Source: Parabacteroides massiliensis (GTDB taxonomy: Bacteria; Bacteroidota; Bacteroidia; Bacteroidales; Tannerellaceae). Taken from it: a stretch of 64,000 nt of DNA. The translations under genes were made by a program, and so were the position numbers. A model generated the notes under the pieces. The model was not told where the DNA came from and made no database searches. It saw nothing but the letters and a program-made list of their open reading frames with translations. The stretch spans positions 1,511,198 to 1,575,197 of the forward strand of contig NZ_LT700191.1 of NCBI RefSeq assembly GCF_900155425.1. The letters are read 5' to 3'. This document shows, piece after piece, positions 26,608 to 35,490 of the stretch (position 1 is the stretch's first letter; every line of letters starts with the position of its first letter).

Positions 26608-28080
26608 ATGAAAAAATTATTATATACAGTGATGTGCTGCTGTGCATTAGCCTCATGTACTAATTTGGATTCGGAGAGATACGATGCGATCAATCCGGAC
26701 TTCTTCCCGACAAGTGAAAAGGATGCGGAAGCCCTTGTTGTAGGGGGTGTTTATGCTCCTTTCCGTAGTGCGGAATATAGTGGTGTGTTCAGTACGGCCC
26801 ATAGCTTCCAGGTGATTGGTGACATGTCGACCGATATCGCTGTTTGCTGTTGGGTAAATAATAGCTGGATTCCATTGACAACCCACAACTGGACTTCGAA
26901 CCATCAATATACGACTCTCAACTATACGGATTATGCCAAATATTTAGGAACAATGACATTGACATTAGACCGTATTTCAAAAGTGGAAATGAGTGATGAG
27001 AAGAAAGCTCTACTGATTGCTGAAACACATTTCGGTCGTGGATGGCTGGCTTTCATGTTGTATGATTTCTACGGTCCGATTCCAATTCCGACTTTGGAAG
27101 ATTTGCAAAACCCGTTGGAGGAAATTATCGAACCACGTGCCACTCAGGAAGAAATGACAAACTTCATCGAAACGGAATTAACCGAATCTTTGAAAGGCCT
27201 GCCGACCCGTACGACACAGTTCGGACGTTTCGACAAAGGTCTGGCATATACAGTTCTGATGAAGTACTACATGCACGAAAAGAATTGGGCGAAAGCTGAA
27301 GAATGCGGTCGTGAATTGCAGAAAGCCGAATATGGTTATGGATTGATGGACAGATATGCAGATATCTTTACACTTGAAAACGAAGGTAACAAAGAAATTA
27401 TCTTTGCTTGTACACAGGAAAGAGGAACGGCTCTGCAATTGTGGCATGACCATGCCCTTCCTGGTAACTATCCGACTCAGAATACTGCTATCCAGAAATG
27501 GGATGGTTTCAAAGTGCCTTGGGCTTTCTATCATACTTTTGAAAAGAATGACGATCGTTTGTCTGTTTTGGTCGGTGAATATGTAGGTACGGATGGTGTC
27601 CTTTTCAATGAAGAATCTGATCTGATTAAGCATGGTAATGTCTATTCAGGTGCTGTTCCTGTAAAATATGGCGAAGACCCTGAATCTACAGGTGACGGTA
27701 GCCAGATTGACCTGGTCGTTTACCGCTATGCGGACGTTCTGACTTTGCTTTCTGAAGCAATCGTTCGTAAAGGGAATGCTGTCACTTCCGAAGCATTGGA
27801 TCTGTTGAACCAGGTTCGTGTACGTGCCAAACTGAATCCGTATGCAATGGGTGATGTAAAGGGTGTAAACGACTTCCTGCAGAAAGTATTGGATGAAAGA
27901 GGCCATGAATTATGGTGGGAAGGCGTTCGCCGTGCCGACTTGATCCGTCACGGACAATTTATCCAGAACGCAAGAGACCGCGGTTGTACGACTACCAAGG
28001 ATGAATTCGTTCTCTTCCCCTTGCCTCAGGCCGTTATCAACGAAGGTAAAGGTAAGATCATTCAGAATCCGGGTTATTAA
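26608..28080 (+). CDS. SusD/RagB family glycan-binding lipoprotein (PUL B)
   Basis: A 490-residue SusD homologue, the surface lid of the adjacent SusC. The signal peptide ends in the lipobox ALASC (Cys near residue 17). The TPR scaffold is visible in ALLIAETHFGRGWLAFMLYD and FGRFDKGLAYTVLMKYYMHE, and the C-terminal SusD signature in YRYADVLTLLSEAIVRKGN, ALDLLNQVRVRAKL and LDERGHELWWEGVRRADLIR. Length is typical. It starts 34 bp after the stop of the broken susC and ends 33 bp before a GC-rich terminator, which would reduce expression of the enzyme genes that follow. Confidence 0.94.
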   Translation: MKKLLYTVMCCCALASCTNLDSERYDAINPDFFPTSEKDAEALVVGGVYAPFRSAEYSGVFSTAHSFQVIGDMSTDIAVCCWVNNSWIPLTTHNWTSNHQYTTLNYTDYAKYLGTMTLTLDRISKVEMSDEKKALLIAETHFGRGWLAFMLYDFYGPIPIPTLEDLQNPLEEIIEPRATQEEMTNFIETELTESLKGLPTRTTQFGRFDKGLAYTVLMKYYMHEKNWAKAEECGRELQKAEYGYGLMDRYADIFTLENEGNKEIIFACTQERGTALQLWHDHALPGNYPTQNTAIQKWDGFKVPWAFYHTFEKNDDRLSVLVGEYVGTDGVLFNEESDLIKHGNVYSGAVPVKYGEDPESTGDGSQIDLVVYRYADVLTLLSEAIVRKGNAVTSEALDLLNQVRVRAKLNPYAMGDVKGVNDFLQKVLDERGHELWWEGVRRADLIRHGQFIQNARDRGCTTTKDEFVLFPLPQAVINEGKGKIIQNPGY

Positions 28081-28112
28081 TCCGATTCTTTTTTAGAGTC
28101 TATATTAATAGG

Positions 28113-28143
28113 GAAAGGGCCGCTTCATTGCGGCCTTTTTTTT
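28113..28143 (+). terminator. Intrinsic terminator after susD (PUL B)
   Basis: GGCCGC (28118-28123), loop TTCATT, GCGGCC (28130-28135), then a run of eight T, with A residues before the stem to pair with them. It lies between susD and the GH16 gene and probably acts as a partial terminator that makes transporter mRNA exceed enzyme mRNA. Confidence 0.85.
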
Positions 28144-28164
28144 CTCCGTTAACACATAAATATC

Positions 28165-29352
28165 ATGAGTAACAAATATATATTCAGTACATTTCTTGCC
28201 TGTTTCCTTTTGCAGGGTAACTTACAGAACATACAGGCACAGGATTATCCCGCCAGTCCGTTGGAAAAAGAGGGATACCGTCTGATTTTCCACGATGAAT
28301 TCGACGGAAAAGAGATCGACCGGACGAAATGGATTCCAGAGTATCTGCCTTCCTGGCCGAAAAGTCGGACTATCTGTACACCGACATACGAAATGAAAGA
28401 CGGCGTGATCCGGCTGACGATCGATCGGGATTCGAAGAACGAGTTTGATAAAGGGATGTATATATCGGGCTTTATGAGTGCCAGCCGTACAGGCATGCAT
28501 CATTATGATCCGAAAAGAAAGGCGCTTCACCGGATTAAGACCGAAGCTACGCAGATCAACCAGTATGGTTATTACGAAATGCGGGCGAAGATGCAGGCCG
28601 GAGGCGGTGTGCATTGTGCTTGGTGGCTGATCGGCTTTGAGGATGATCCGAACCAGAGTTGCGAGATCGACATCTTTGAAATATTGGGAACGGATGTGGA
28701 TCGCATCTGGTCGACCGTGCATAGCTGGAAAGACTCGACGATCCGATATCATACGGAATATCCCTGGTTTGCCAATAAGAAGTTGGCGGATGAGTTTCAT
28801 GTATATGGCTTCGATTGGACACCGGAAGGCGTAACCGTTTATGTGGATGGCATACAGGTGATGACGCATAAGGCGGCGATCACGTATCCGCTGATCCAGA
28901 TTATCTCTTTCTATGACAATCGGAAAGCGAAGAACGGCTGGACAGGGACGTACGATCCCTCTGTCCCGTATCCGAAGAGTTTCGATATCGACTATATCCG
29001 CATGTACAAGAAGATACCCGACTGCTGTCGGGCGGTACCGGAAAATGAACTGCGTATTACTGCAATCGAGCCTGCCCGCTTGCAGGTATCCGAAGGAAAA
29101 GTTACCTTGCGCGATATTGACGGACATGTGACACGCGAATTGTTGTACACGCCTTCGTTTGTGAACGTGCATTATAACGACGGAACGGTAACACAACAGT
29201 TCGTGGAATGGGAACCGTTGAGCGATACTGCCTTTCGCCGGATTCAGGATGCCGGGACGGTTATCGTGAACGGAAAGATCACCGGCCTGTCGGATGATTT
29301 GCTGAAAGAGCAGGAAGCTACATTGATTATAATAACAACTAAAAACGATTGA
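28165..29352 (+). CDS. GH16 family endo-glycanase, secreted
   Basis: A 395-residue exported beta-jelly-roll enzyme of glycoside hydrolase family 16, which cleaves beta-1,3 or beta-1,4 linkages inside glucans or galactans; some gut members cut mucin O-glycan chains. The signal peptide is about 1-25. The catalytic motif E-x-D-x-x-E is present as EIDIFE (nucleophile E167, D169, acid/base E172). The start YRLIFHDEFDG and the later FDWTPEGVTVYVDG are also typical. A beta-rich C-terminal extension of about 110 residues follows the catalytic domain. The gene sits just after the susD terminator and 1 bp before the DUF4874/DUF4832 gene. Substrate is not evident; with GH89 beside it, a mucin-type chain is plausible. 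Confidence 0.85.
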   Translation: MSNKYIFSTFLACFLLQGNLQNIQAQDYPASPLEKEGYRLIFHDEFDGKEIDRTKWIPEYLPSWPKSRTICTPTYEMKDGVIRLTIDRDSKNEFDKGMYISGFMSASRTGMHHYDPKRKALHRIKTEATQINQYGYYEMRAKMQAGGGVHCAWWLIGFEDDPNQSCEIDIFEILGTDVDRIWSTVHSWKDSTIRYHTEYPWFANKKLADEFHVYGFDWTPEGVTVYVDGIQVMTHKAAITYPLIQIISFYDNRKAKNGWTGTYDPSVPYPKSFDIDYIRMYKKIPDCCRAVPENELRITAIEPARLQVSEGKVTLRDIDGHVTRELLYTPSFVNVHYNDGTVTQQFVEWEPLSDTAFRRIQDAGTVIVNGKITGLSDDLLKEQEATLIIITTKND

Positions 29353-29353
29353 A

Positions 29354-30925
29354 ATGAAGAACATAGTGACTTTGGCTCTGGCTATCACATTGGCACTTGG
29401 GTATTTCACCTCTTGCAACTCCGGTGTGCAGCATCGTACTTTTCGGGGCATTTATGCGGATGATCCGGCAGGTATGGAAGGACTGTATAATCCCGAAAGA
29501 GGGTTCCGGCTTGAAGTGGCTCTGGATGTAACGGAAAAGAACTATGTCTGGGCTCCCGAAGAATATCCTGATATCACCTCCTATCTGGAAGAGCAGTCCG
29601 AACTTTATGCATCTGACAGTGTTTCCCTGGTTCAGACCTATTTCTATCTGACAGGAGCAGTCGGAAAAGATTTGACAGAAGCTGATTTCCGGACGATGAA
29701 TATTTTTCTTGATAAACTGCGTGAACTTGGCAAGAAAGCAGTGCTCCGTTTTGCTTACGAAACTCAATTTATGGGAAGGGCGGCAATGGGGCCGACGTTG
29801 GAAGATATCGTCCGTCATACGGAACAGCTTCGGCCTTTCCTCGAAAAGAATAAAGATGTGATCCAGGTCGTGCAAGCCGGTATGATTGGTGCTTGGGGAG
29901 AATGGCACAGTTCTTTTCATGGCTTGGAGAAGTCGGACGAGACGAAACGGACTGTTTTGCAACACATCTGCCGGATGGCACCGGAAGGGCGGGTTGTCCA
30001 GATACGGGTTCCCGAATATAAGAACTTGTTGGATCCGGTTTCGGATGATTATAAGCGTGTCTCTTTTCACGATGATTTTATTGTGATTAAGAAACATCGC
30101 TGGGATGGTGAAATGTCCGAAGGCACGCCGGCTTACGAACAAATTGTACGTGAGTCTCCTTATCTTCCGGTCGACGGGGAACTGCCCTGGGGGACCTGGA
30201 GCATGAATGAGGACACCGATAATCCTGAAGCTGGGTGGATCATTGATGGATTGCAAACGGCACACCGCCTGTTCCTGCAACATTTCACTTCTCTTAGCGT
30301 GATTCATAACTATAAGGAAAAAAATACGAAAGATAAGTATTCGATGATGTACTGGAAGGAAACTCCTATTTTCACAGAATTCCTGCGGGAGAACAAGATG
30401 CCGGTGTCGGATGGGTATTTCATCAGGAAAGATGGCTCTGTAGCGGAACGGAATGTATTCGATTATATCCGGGACCATCTCGGTTACCGTATCGAGTTGC
30501 AGGAGATGACGGCTCCGGCGGTTTTGCTTGCCGGGCAGGCTAATCCTGTCGAAATATCTTTGATAAATCGCGGTTTCTCGACTTTGTTTAATGAACATCC
30601 TGTCTATTTGGTCTTGATTGACGAGTCCGGTAAGGTTTGCCATGTCGCTTTGACAGATGCGAATGTGAATGACTGGCAACCGTATGAACCGGGTGATAGC
30701 ACATGTACTCCGTTGCTGCATACTATTTTGACCGATCTGCAAATTCCGGCAGACCTGAAAAAAGGAACGTACTGCCTCGGCCTATGGATTCCGGACGGTT
30801 CCGTCCGTTTGCAGTATGACAATCGTTTTGCGATCCGTTGTGCAAACGGCGATACGCATTGGTGGGTGTCTCCTGATGGAAAGTATGGTGTCAATATATT
30901 AATGAATAAAATCTCTATCAAATGA
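29354..30925 (+). CDS. DUF4874/DUF4832 lipoprotein, probable glycan-active barrel
   Basis: A 523-residue lipoprotein (lipobox YFTSC, Cys near residue 22). The N-terminal half fits DUF4874 (about 45-215, with YNPERGFRLE and QAGMIGAWGEWHSS) and the C-terminal half DUF4832 (about 220-520, with GTWSMNEDTDN and a beta-sandwich near 395-520). These paired domains are found in Bacteroidetes PULs and the GAWGEWH stretch resembles a glycosidase barrel strand carrying an acidic residue, but no biochemical role is known to me. Its stop overlaps the ATG of the GH89 gene by four bases (ATGA at 30922-30925), so the two are translationally coupled and probably act on the same glycan. Confidence 0.78.
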   Translation: MKNIVTLALAITLALGYFTSCNSGVQHRTFRGIYADDPAGMEGLYNPERGFRLEVALDVTEKNYVWAPEEYPDITSYLEEQSELYASDSVSLVQTYFYLTGAVGKDLTEADFRTMNIFLDKLRELGKKAVLRFAYETQFMGRAAMGPTLEDIVRHTEQLRPFLEKNKDVIQVVQAGMIGAWGEWHSSFHGLEKSDETKRTVLQHICRMAPEGRVVQIRVPEYKNLLDPVSDDYKRVSFHDDFIVIKKHRWDGEMSEGTPAYEQIVRESPYLPVDGELPWGTWSMNEDTDNPEAGWIIDGLQTAHRLFLQHFTSLSVIHNYKEKNTKDKYSMMYWKETPIFTEFLRENKMPVSDGYFIRKDGSVAERNVFDYIRDHLGYRIELQEMTAPAVLLAGQANPVEISLINRGFSTLFNEHPVYLVLIDESGKVCHVALTDANVNDWQPYEPGDSTCTPLLHTILTDLQIPADLKKGTYCLGLWIPDGSVRLQYDNRFAIRCANGDTHWWVSPDGKYGVNILMNKISIK

Positions 30926-33078
30926 AAATCATTCATATCCTTGGCATGTTGCTGATGGCGCTTGCCGTAAAAGCGGTTTCTCCTATCGAAGGGTTGCTGG
31001 AACGTATTGATAAAGGTGCGTCGCGTAAATTTGTGATTGAACAGGTGAAATCGCCTGCCGATTTCTTCGAACTCGACCAGAAAGGTGACAAGGTCGTGAT
31101 TCGAGGTAATAATTATGTGAGTATCGCGACCGGGTTGAACTGGTATCTGAAATATCATGCCGGGATTCATCTTTCCTGGAACGGCATGCAGGCCGAATTG
31201 CCGGAGGTCTTACCGGCAGTGAAGCAGAAGGAGCGTCATGAGACGGATATGAAATACCGCTATGACTTCAACTATTGTACCTTCTCCTACACGATGGCCT
31301 TTTGGGATTGGGCACGCTGGGAGAAAGAGATCGACTGGATGGCGTTGCATGGCATTAACCTGCCGTTGGCAATGGTCGGGACGGATGGTGTCTGGTACAA
31401 TGTGCTGAGTAAGTTAGGCTATACGAAAGATGAAATCAACGAGTTTGTAGCCGGTCCCGGTTTCCAGGCTTGGTGGTTGATGAACAATCTGGAAGGGTGG
31501 GGCGGTCCGAATCCGGACAGTTGGTACCGGCAGCAGGTCGCTTTACAGAAACAGATCGTGAAGCGGATGCGTGAGTACGGTATCGAGCCGGTATTCCCCG
31601 GATACTCCGGCATGGTTCCCCATAACGCAAAAGAAAAGTTAGGCCTGAATGTCTCCGATCCGGGTTTGTGGTGCGGATATCGCCGTCCGGCATTTTTGCA
31701 ACCAACAGATCCGCGGTTCCAGGAGATTGCTTCCTTATATTATAAGGAGATGAATAAATTGTACGGCAAAGCGAACTACTACAGCATGGACCCGTTCCAC
31801 GAGGGCGGAAGTGTTGCCGGTGTGGATCTGGATGCGGCCGGGAAAGCAATTATGCAGGCGATGAAAAAGAACAATCCGGAAGCTGTTTGGGTGGCGCAGG
31901 CCTGGCAAGCGAACCCGCGTCCACAAATGATCGGGAATTTAGAGGCAGGAGATCTGATTGTGCTGGATTTATTTGCGGAAAGCCGCCCGCAGTGGGGAGA
32001 TCCTGCGTCTACCTGGTATCGGAAGAATGGTTTCGGACAGCATGACTGGATTTACTGTATGTTATTGAACTATGGTGGAAACATCGGATTACATGGGAAA
32101 ATGAAGCATGTGATCGACGAGTTCTATAAGGCGAAAGAAAGTCCATTCGGTAAAACGCTGAAAGGAGTCGGTATGACAATGGAAGGAAGTGAAAACAATC
32201 CGGTTATGTTCGAACTGCTGACGGAACTACCTTGGCGATCACAGCATTTCGACAAGAATCAATGGTTGAAGGAGTATACGGTCGCCCGTTACGGAAAGAG
32301 CAGCCCCACGGTGCAAGACGCTTGGATACTGCTGAGCAATACCATCTATAACTGCCCGGATGCAAATACGCAGCAGGGAACCCATGAGTCTGTATTCTGT
32401 GCCCGTCCTACCGAACACCCGTATCTGGTTTCGAGTTGGTCGGAGATGGAAGATTATTACGATCCAAACGATGTGATCCGTGCCGCCACTATGATGGTGG
32501 CTGCTTCCGATCAGTTCAAGGGGAACAATAATTTCGAGTATGATCTGGTTGATATTGTCCGCCAGGCAATCGCTGAGAAAGGACGTCTGACGGAGAAAGT
32601 TGTTGAGGCCGCTTTTGCCGCCGGCGACAAGAAGCTGTATAAAGATGCTTCCGACCGCTTCCTGCGTTTGATCCTGTTGCAGGACGAATTGCTGGCAACG
32701 CGTCCTGAATTTAAGGTTGGAACCTGGATTGGCCGTGCCCGTAACCTCGGAAATACCCCTGAAGAAAAGGATCTCTACGAATGGAACGCCCGTGTACAGA
32801 TCACGACCTGGGGTAACCGGTTGGCGGCCGATGAAGGCGGCTTGCGCGATTATGCCCATCGCGAATGGAACGGTATCCTGAAAGATTTCTATTATATGCG
32901 CTGGAAAACCTGGTTCGATTATCAGATGCAGCTTTTGGATGGCAAAAGCCCGGCAAAGATTGACTTTTATGCAATCGAGGAACCGTGGACGAAAACAACA
33001 AATGTTTATCCGAGCGAACCGGAAGGAGATTGTATTCCGACTGTACAACGTATATTTGCGGAAATATTCGGGAAATAA
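30922..33078 (+). CDS. GH89 alpha-N-acetylglucosaminidase, exported
   Basis: A 718-residue homologue of human NAGLU (glycoside hydrolase family 89), which releases terminal alpha-linked GlcNAc, as found on gastric-type mucin (GlcNAc alpha-1,4-Gal) and heparan sulfate. The signal peptide is 1-18 (ending VKAVS). The N-terminal small domain (about 20-100), the barrel (about 105-435) and the all-helical C-terminal domain (about 440-718) are in normal order. Likely catalytic acids are E294 in DPFHEGG and E421 in GMTMEGSENN, by comparison with characterised family members. It overlaps the DUF4874/DUF4832 gene upstream and is followed by a GH31 gene after 22 bp. Confidence 0.93.
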   Translation: MKIIHILGMLLMALAVKAVSPIEGLLERIDKGASRKFVIEQVKSPADFFELDQKGDKVVIRGNNYVSIATGLNWYLKYHAGIHLSWNGMQAELPEVLPAVKQKERHETDMKYRYDFNYCTFSYTMAFWDWARWEKEIDWMALHGINLPLAMVGTDGVWYNVLSKLGYTKDEINEFVAGPGFQAWWLMNNLEGWGGPNPDSWYRQQVALQKQIVKRMREYGIEPVFPGYSGMVPHNAKEKLGLNVSDPGLWCGYRRPAFLQPTDPRFQEIASLYYKEMNKLYGKANYYSMDPFHEGGSVAGVDLDAAGKAIMQAMKKNNPEAVWVAQAWQANPRPQMIGNLEAGDLIVLDLFAESRPQWGDPASTWYRKNGFGQHDWIYCMLLNYGGNIGLHGKMKHVIDEFYKAKESPFGKTLKGVGMTMEGSENNPVMFELLTELPWRSQHFDKNQWLKEYTVARYGKSSPTVQDAWILLSNTIYNCPDANTQQGTHESVFCARPTEHPYLVSSWSEMEDYYDPNDVIRAATMMVAASDQFKGNNNFEYDLVDIVRQAIAEKGRLTEKVVEAAFAAGDKKLYKDASDRFLRLILLQDELLATRPEFKVGTWIGRARNLGNTPEEKDLYEWNARVQITTWGNRLAADEGGLRDYAHREWNGILKDFYYMRWKTWFDYQMQLLDGKSPAKIDFYAIEEPWTKTTNVYPSEPEGDCIPTVQRIFAEIFGK

Positions 33079-33100
33079 CATAACATAATTGAATAACATC

Positions 33101-34696
33101 ATGACACGTAAAACAATCTATCTCCTTTTTCTGGCTCTCTTGGTCTTGCCCTGCTTTGCGGTGAGTAAGTACGAATCGAAAATAATGTCTCTCGAAGGAG
33201 AGAAATGGTGGGGCGGTGCTGTCGGCTTGGGTTCGAAGATGCCTTTTGAAGGCGACTTGCGTTTGTTCGACCTTTCCGCTGAGAATCTGAACAATCAGAA
33301 CGTACCGCTTCTGCTCTCTTCCGAAGGACGGTATATATGGAGTGACAAGCCGTTTTCTTTTCAGATGGAGAATGGGGAGTTGTGTTTGTACTCCGATTAT
33401 GAGAAGATAGAACCTGTATTGGCGGGCCGTACGTTGAAGGAGGCTTATATGGCTGCTTCAGCCAAGCATTTCCCGCCTTCCGGAGATTTGCCGGACCCGC
33501 TGTTCTTCTCCATGCCACAGTACAATACCTGGATTGAGCTGATGTACAACCAGAATCAGGCGGATATCCTGAAATATGCGGATCATGTGTTGGAGAACGA
33601 TTTCCCGGTCGGCGTGTTCATGGTGGATGACAACTGGCAGAAATATTATGGCAATTTCGACTTCAAACCCGAACGTTTTCCCGATCCGAAAGGGATGATC
33701 GACCGCCTGCACGGGCAAGGGTTCAAGATCATGTTCTGGATTTGCCCGTTCGTCAGCCCGGACAGCCCGGAGTTTCGTGAGCTTCAGCAGAAAGGGTATC
33801 TGATCAAGAAGAAGGGAACGAACAAAGCCGCCATCATTCCTTGGTGGAACGGTTACAGTGCTTGCTATGACTTGAGTAATCCGGCTGCCGCCGAACATCT
33901 GAAACAGCAGTTGCGTGGCATGCAGGAGAAATACGGTGCGGATGGCTTCAAGTTCGATGCCGGTGATATCGGCCATTATAATGATCCGGATCTGGAGTTC
34001 TATGATAAGTCGGCGACCTCTGTCGATATGTGCGAGTATTGGGCGAAGATCGGGTTGGACTTCCCGTTCAACGAATATCGTGCCGGATGGAAGATGGGAG
34101 GTGAGGCACTGGTTCAGCGTCTGGGAGATAAAGATTATTCCTGGAATGCGGTCGGCCTGCTGATCCCCGACATGATTGCTGCCGGACTTGTAGGATATGC
34201 TTATGCTTGTCCGGATATGATCGGTGGAGGCCAGTTCGGGTCTTTTCTGGGAGTAGACCAGACAAAGCTCGATCAGGAATTGATTGTCCGTTCCTGCCAG
34301 GTACACGCCTTGATGCCGATGATGCAGTTTTCGGTGGCTCCGTGGCGTATTCTCGATGAAAAGCATTTGGCAATTTGCCGCGATTATGCTCACCTGCACG
34401 AGAAAATGGGAGCATATATCCTGGAGCTGGCACACCATGCCGCAAAGACCGGTGAACCGATCATCCGGCACATGGAATATGCCTTTCCACACCAGGGATT
34501 CATAGATTGCAAAGACCAGTTCATGTTGGGCGACAAATATCTGGTAGCTCCGGTATTGACAAAGGAACATACACGCAAGGTAATGCTGCCCAAGGGAGTA
34601 TGGAGGGACGATACGGGCAAAAAATTCAAAGGTCCGAAAACGATTGAAGTGACAGCCCCTCTGGAACGCTTGCCCTGGTTTGAAAAAATAAAATAA
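33101..34696 (+). CDS. GH31 family alpha-glycosidase, exported
   Basis: A 531-residue exported enzyme of glycoside hydrolase family 31, a retaining alpha-glycosidase family. The signal peptide is about 1-20. The (beta/alpha)8 barrel shows GVFMVDDNWQ, then the nucleophile motif DGFKFDAGD (nucleophile Asp near residue 285), and RLGDKDYSW where the acid/base region of the family (R..GDxxxxW) is expected. The protein is short for GH31 and lacks the large extra C-terminal domains, closer to small gut forms that act on alpha-galactosyl, alpha-glucosyl or alpha-GalNAc ends. The ATG at 33101 is preferred to the TTG at 33089. It is the last gene of PUL B; a terminator follows at 34727. Confidence 0.88.
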   Translation: MTRKTIYLLFLALLVLPCFAVSKYESKIMSLEGEKWWGGAVGLGSKMPFEGDLRLFDLSAENLNNQNVPLLLSSEGRYIWSDKPFSFQMENGELCLYSDYEKIEPVLAGRTLKEAYMAASAKHFPPSGDLPDPLFFSMPQYNTWIELMYNQNQADILKYADHVLENDFPVGVFMVDDNWQKYYGNFDFKPERFPDPKGMIDRLHGQGFKIMFWICPFVSPDSPEFRELQQKGYLIKKKGTNKAAIIPWWNGYSACYDLSNPAAAEHLKQQLRGMQEKYGADGFKFDAGDIGHYNDPDLEFYDKSATSVDMCEYWAKIGLDFPFNEYRAGWKMGGEALVQRLGDKDYSWNAVGLLIPDMIAAGLVGYAYACPDMIGGGQFGSFLGVDQTKLDQELIVRSCQVHALMPMMQFSVAPWRILDEKHLAICRDYAHLHEKMGAYILELAHHAAKTGEPIIRHMEYAFPHQGFIDCKDQFMLGDKYLVAPVLTKEHTRKVMLPKGVWRDDTGKKFKGPKTIEVTAPLERLPWFEKIK

Positions 34697-34726
34697 ACGG
34701 GTGGAAACACGACCTCCGATTTATGT

Positions 34727-34775
34727 GACCGGACGCTAATTTGCATCTTCTGCAACATCAGCGTCCGGTCCTTTT
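34727..34775 (+). terminator. Terminator of PUL B
   Basis: GACCGGACGCT (34727-34737) pairs perfectly with AGCGTCCGGTC (34760-34770), with an inner TTGCA/TGCAA stem in the loop and a T-rich tail. It separates the PUL B enzymes from the ECF sigma gene of PUL C. Confidence 0.85.
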
Positions 34776-34833
34776 CTTGCCATTTTCTTTTCTTTAAAAA
34801 TTTGTACTATCTTTATCGGCGAAAAGGATTATC

Positions 34834-35388
34834 ATGGAAACGGCTTCGGAGATAAAAGCATTTAATAAGTTGTTTGCTGAATATCATGGATTGTTTGTGC
34901 GTTTTGCCAATACATATCTGCAAGATGAGGTGGCAGCGGAGGATATTGCTGTCGAGGGGATCATGTATTATTGGGAAAACCGCCATTCTCTTTCTTCCGA
35001 TTCGAATATCCCGGCCTATATCCTGGAAGCAATCAAACATAAATGCTTGAACTATCTTCGTCATCTTCGTGTCCGTGAAGATGTGGAACAACGCATTCAG
35101 GAACACCAGCAACGGGTGAACAGCCTGAGGATTGCCACCCTTGAAGCCTGCGATCCTCAGGAAATCTTCAGTTCGGAGGCCGGTCGGCTTGTCGACGAGG
35201 CCTTGGCGATGATGTCCGACAAGACTCGCCGGATCTTTATCATGAGCCGCTATGAAAATAAAACATATCCGGAAATCGCCGCCCATTTTTCTCTTTCCGT
35301 CAAGAGTGTGGAGTTTCACATCTCCAAAGCATTGAAGATATTGAAAGTGAAACTGAAGGACTATATGGCGATTGTTTTGTTCATTTGA
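34834..35388 (+). CDS. ECF RNA polymerase sigma-70 factor (PUL C)
   Basis: A 184-residue ECF sigma factor with region 2 near residues 12-80 (FAEYHGLFVRFANTYLQDE, then AAEDIAVEGIMYYWENR and NYLRHLRV) and region 4 near 125-175 (LAMMSDKTRRIFIMSRYEN, then TYPEIAAHFSLSVKSVEFHI). It is expected to be held by the FecR protein at 37512 and released when the STN-bearing SusC binds its ligand. A six-hairpin glycosidase gene separates the sigma and FecR genes, which is unusual. The two genes downstream share a bipartite upstream motif that may be this factor's own promoter type (35420-35450 and 37474-37504). Confidence 0.93.
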   Translation: METASEIKAFNKLFAEYHGLFVRFANTYLQDEVAAEDIAVEGIMYYWENRHSLSSDSNIPAYILEAIKHKCLNYLRHLRVREDVEQRIQEHQQRVNSLRIATLEACDPQEIFSSEAGRLVDEALAMMSDKTRRIFIMSRYENKTYPEIAAHFSLSVKSVEFHISKALKILKVKLKDYMAIVLFI

Positions 35389-35419
35389 GATAAAGTGTTT
35401 TGGGAAAAATGATATTTCT

Positions 35420-35450
35420 TTTTAGGGGATATCCTTTTTGAGGTGCTTAT
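35420..35450 (+). promoter_or_regulatory. Bipartite motif copy 1, candidate ECF promoter
   Basis: TTTTAGGGG (35420-35428), 11 bp, GAGGTGCTTAT (35440-35450). The same two blocks with the same spacing recur at 37474-37504 before fecR. Spacing between AGGGG and TGCTTAT is close to that of -35 and -10 elements of ECF promoters. Here it lies 40 bp before the ATG of the six-hairpin glycosidase gene, a normal promoter position. Confidence 0.55.
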
Positions 35451-35490
35451 TATATAAGAAACTTGAAAAACACATTATCAAATAAGTAAC

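Noticed and set aside
28222-30742. Two long minus-strand open frames (409 and 467 codons)
   Set aside because: They overlap the GH16 and DUF4874/DUF4832 genes completely, and their translations lack any known motif.
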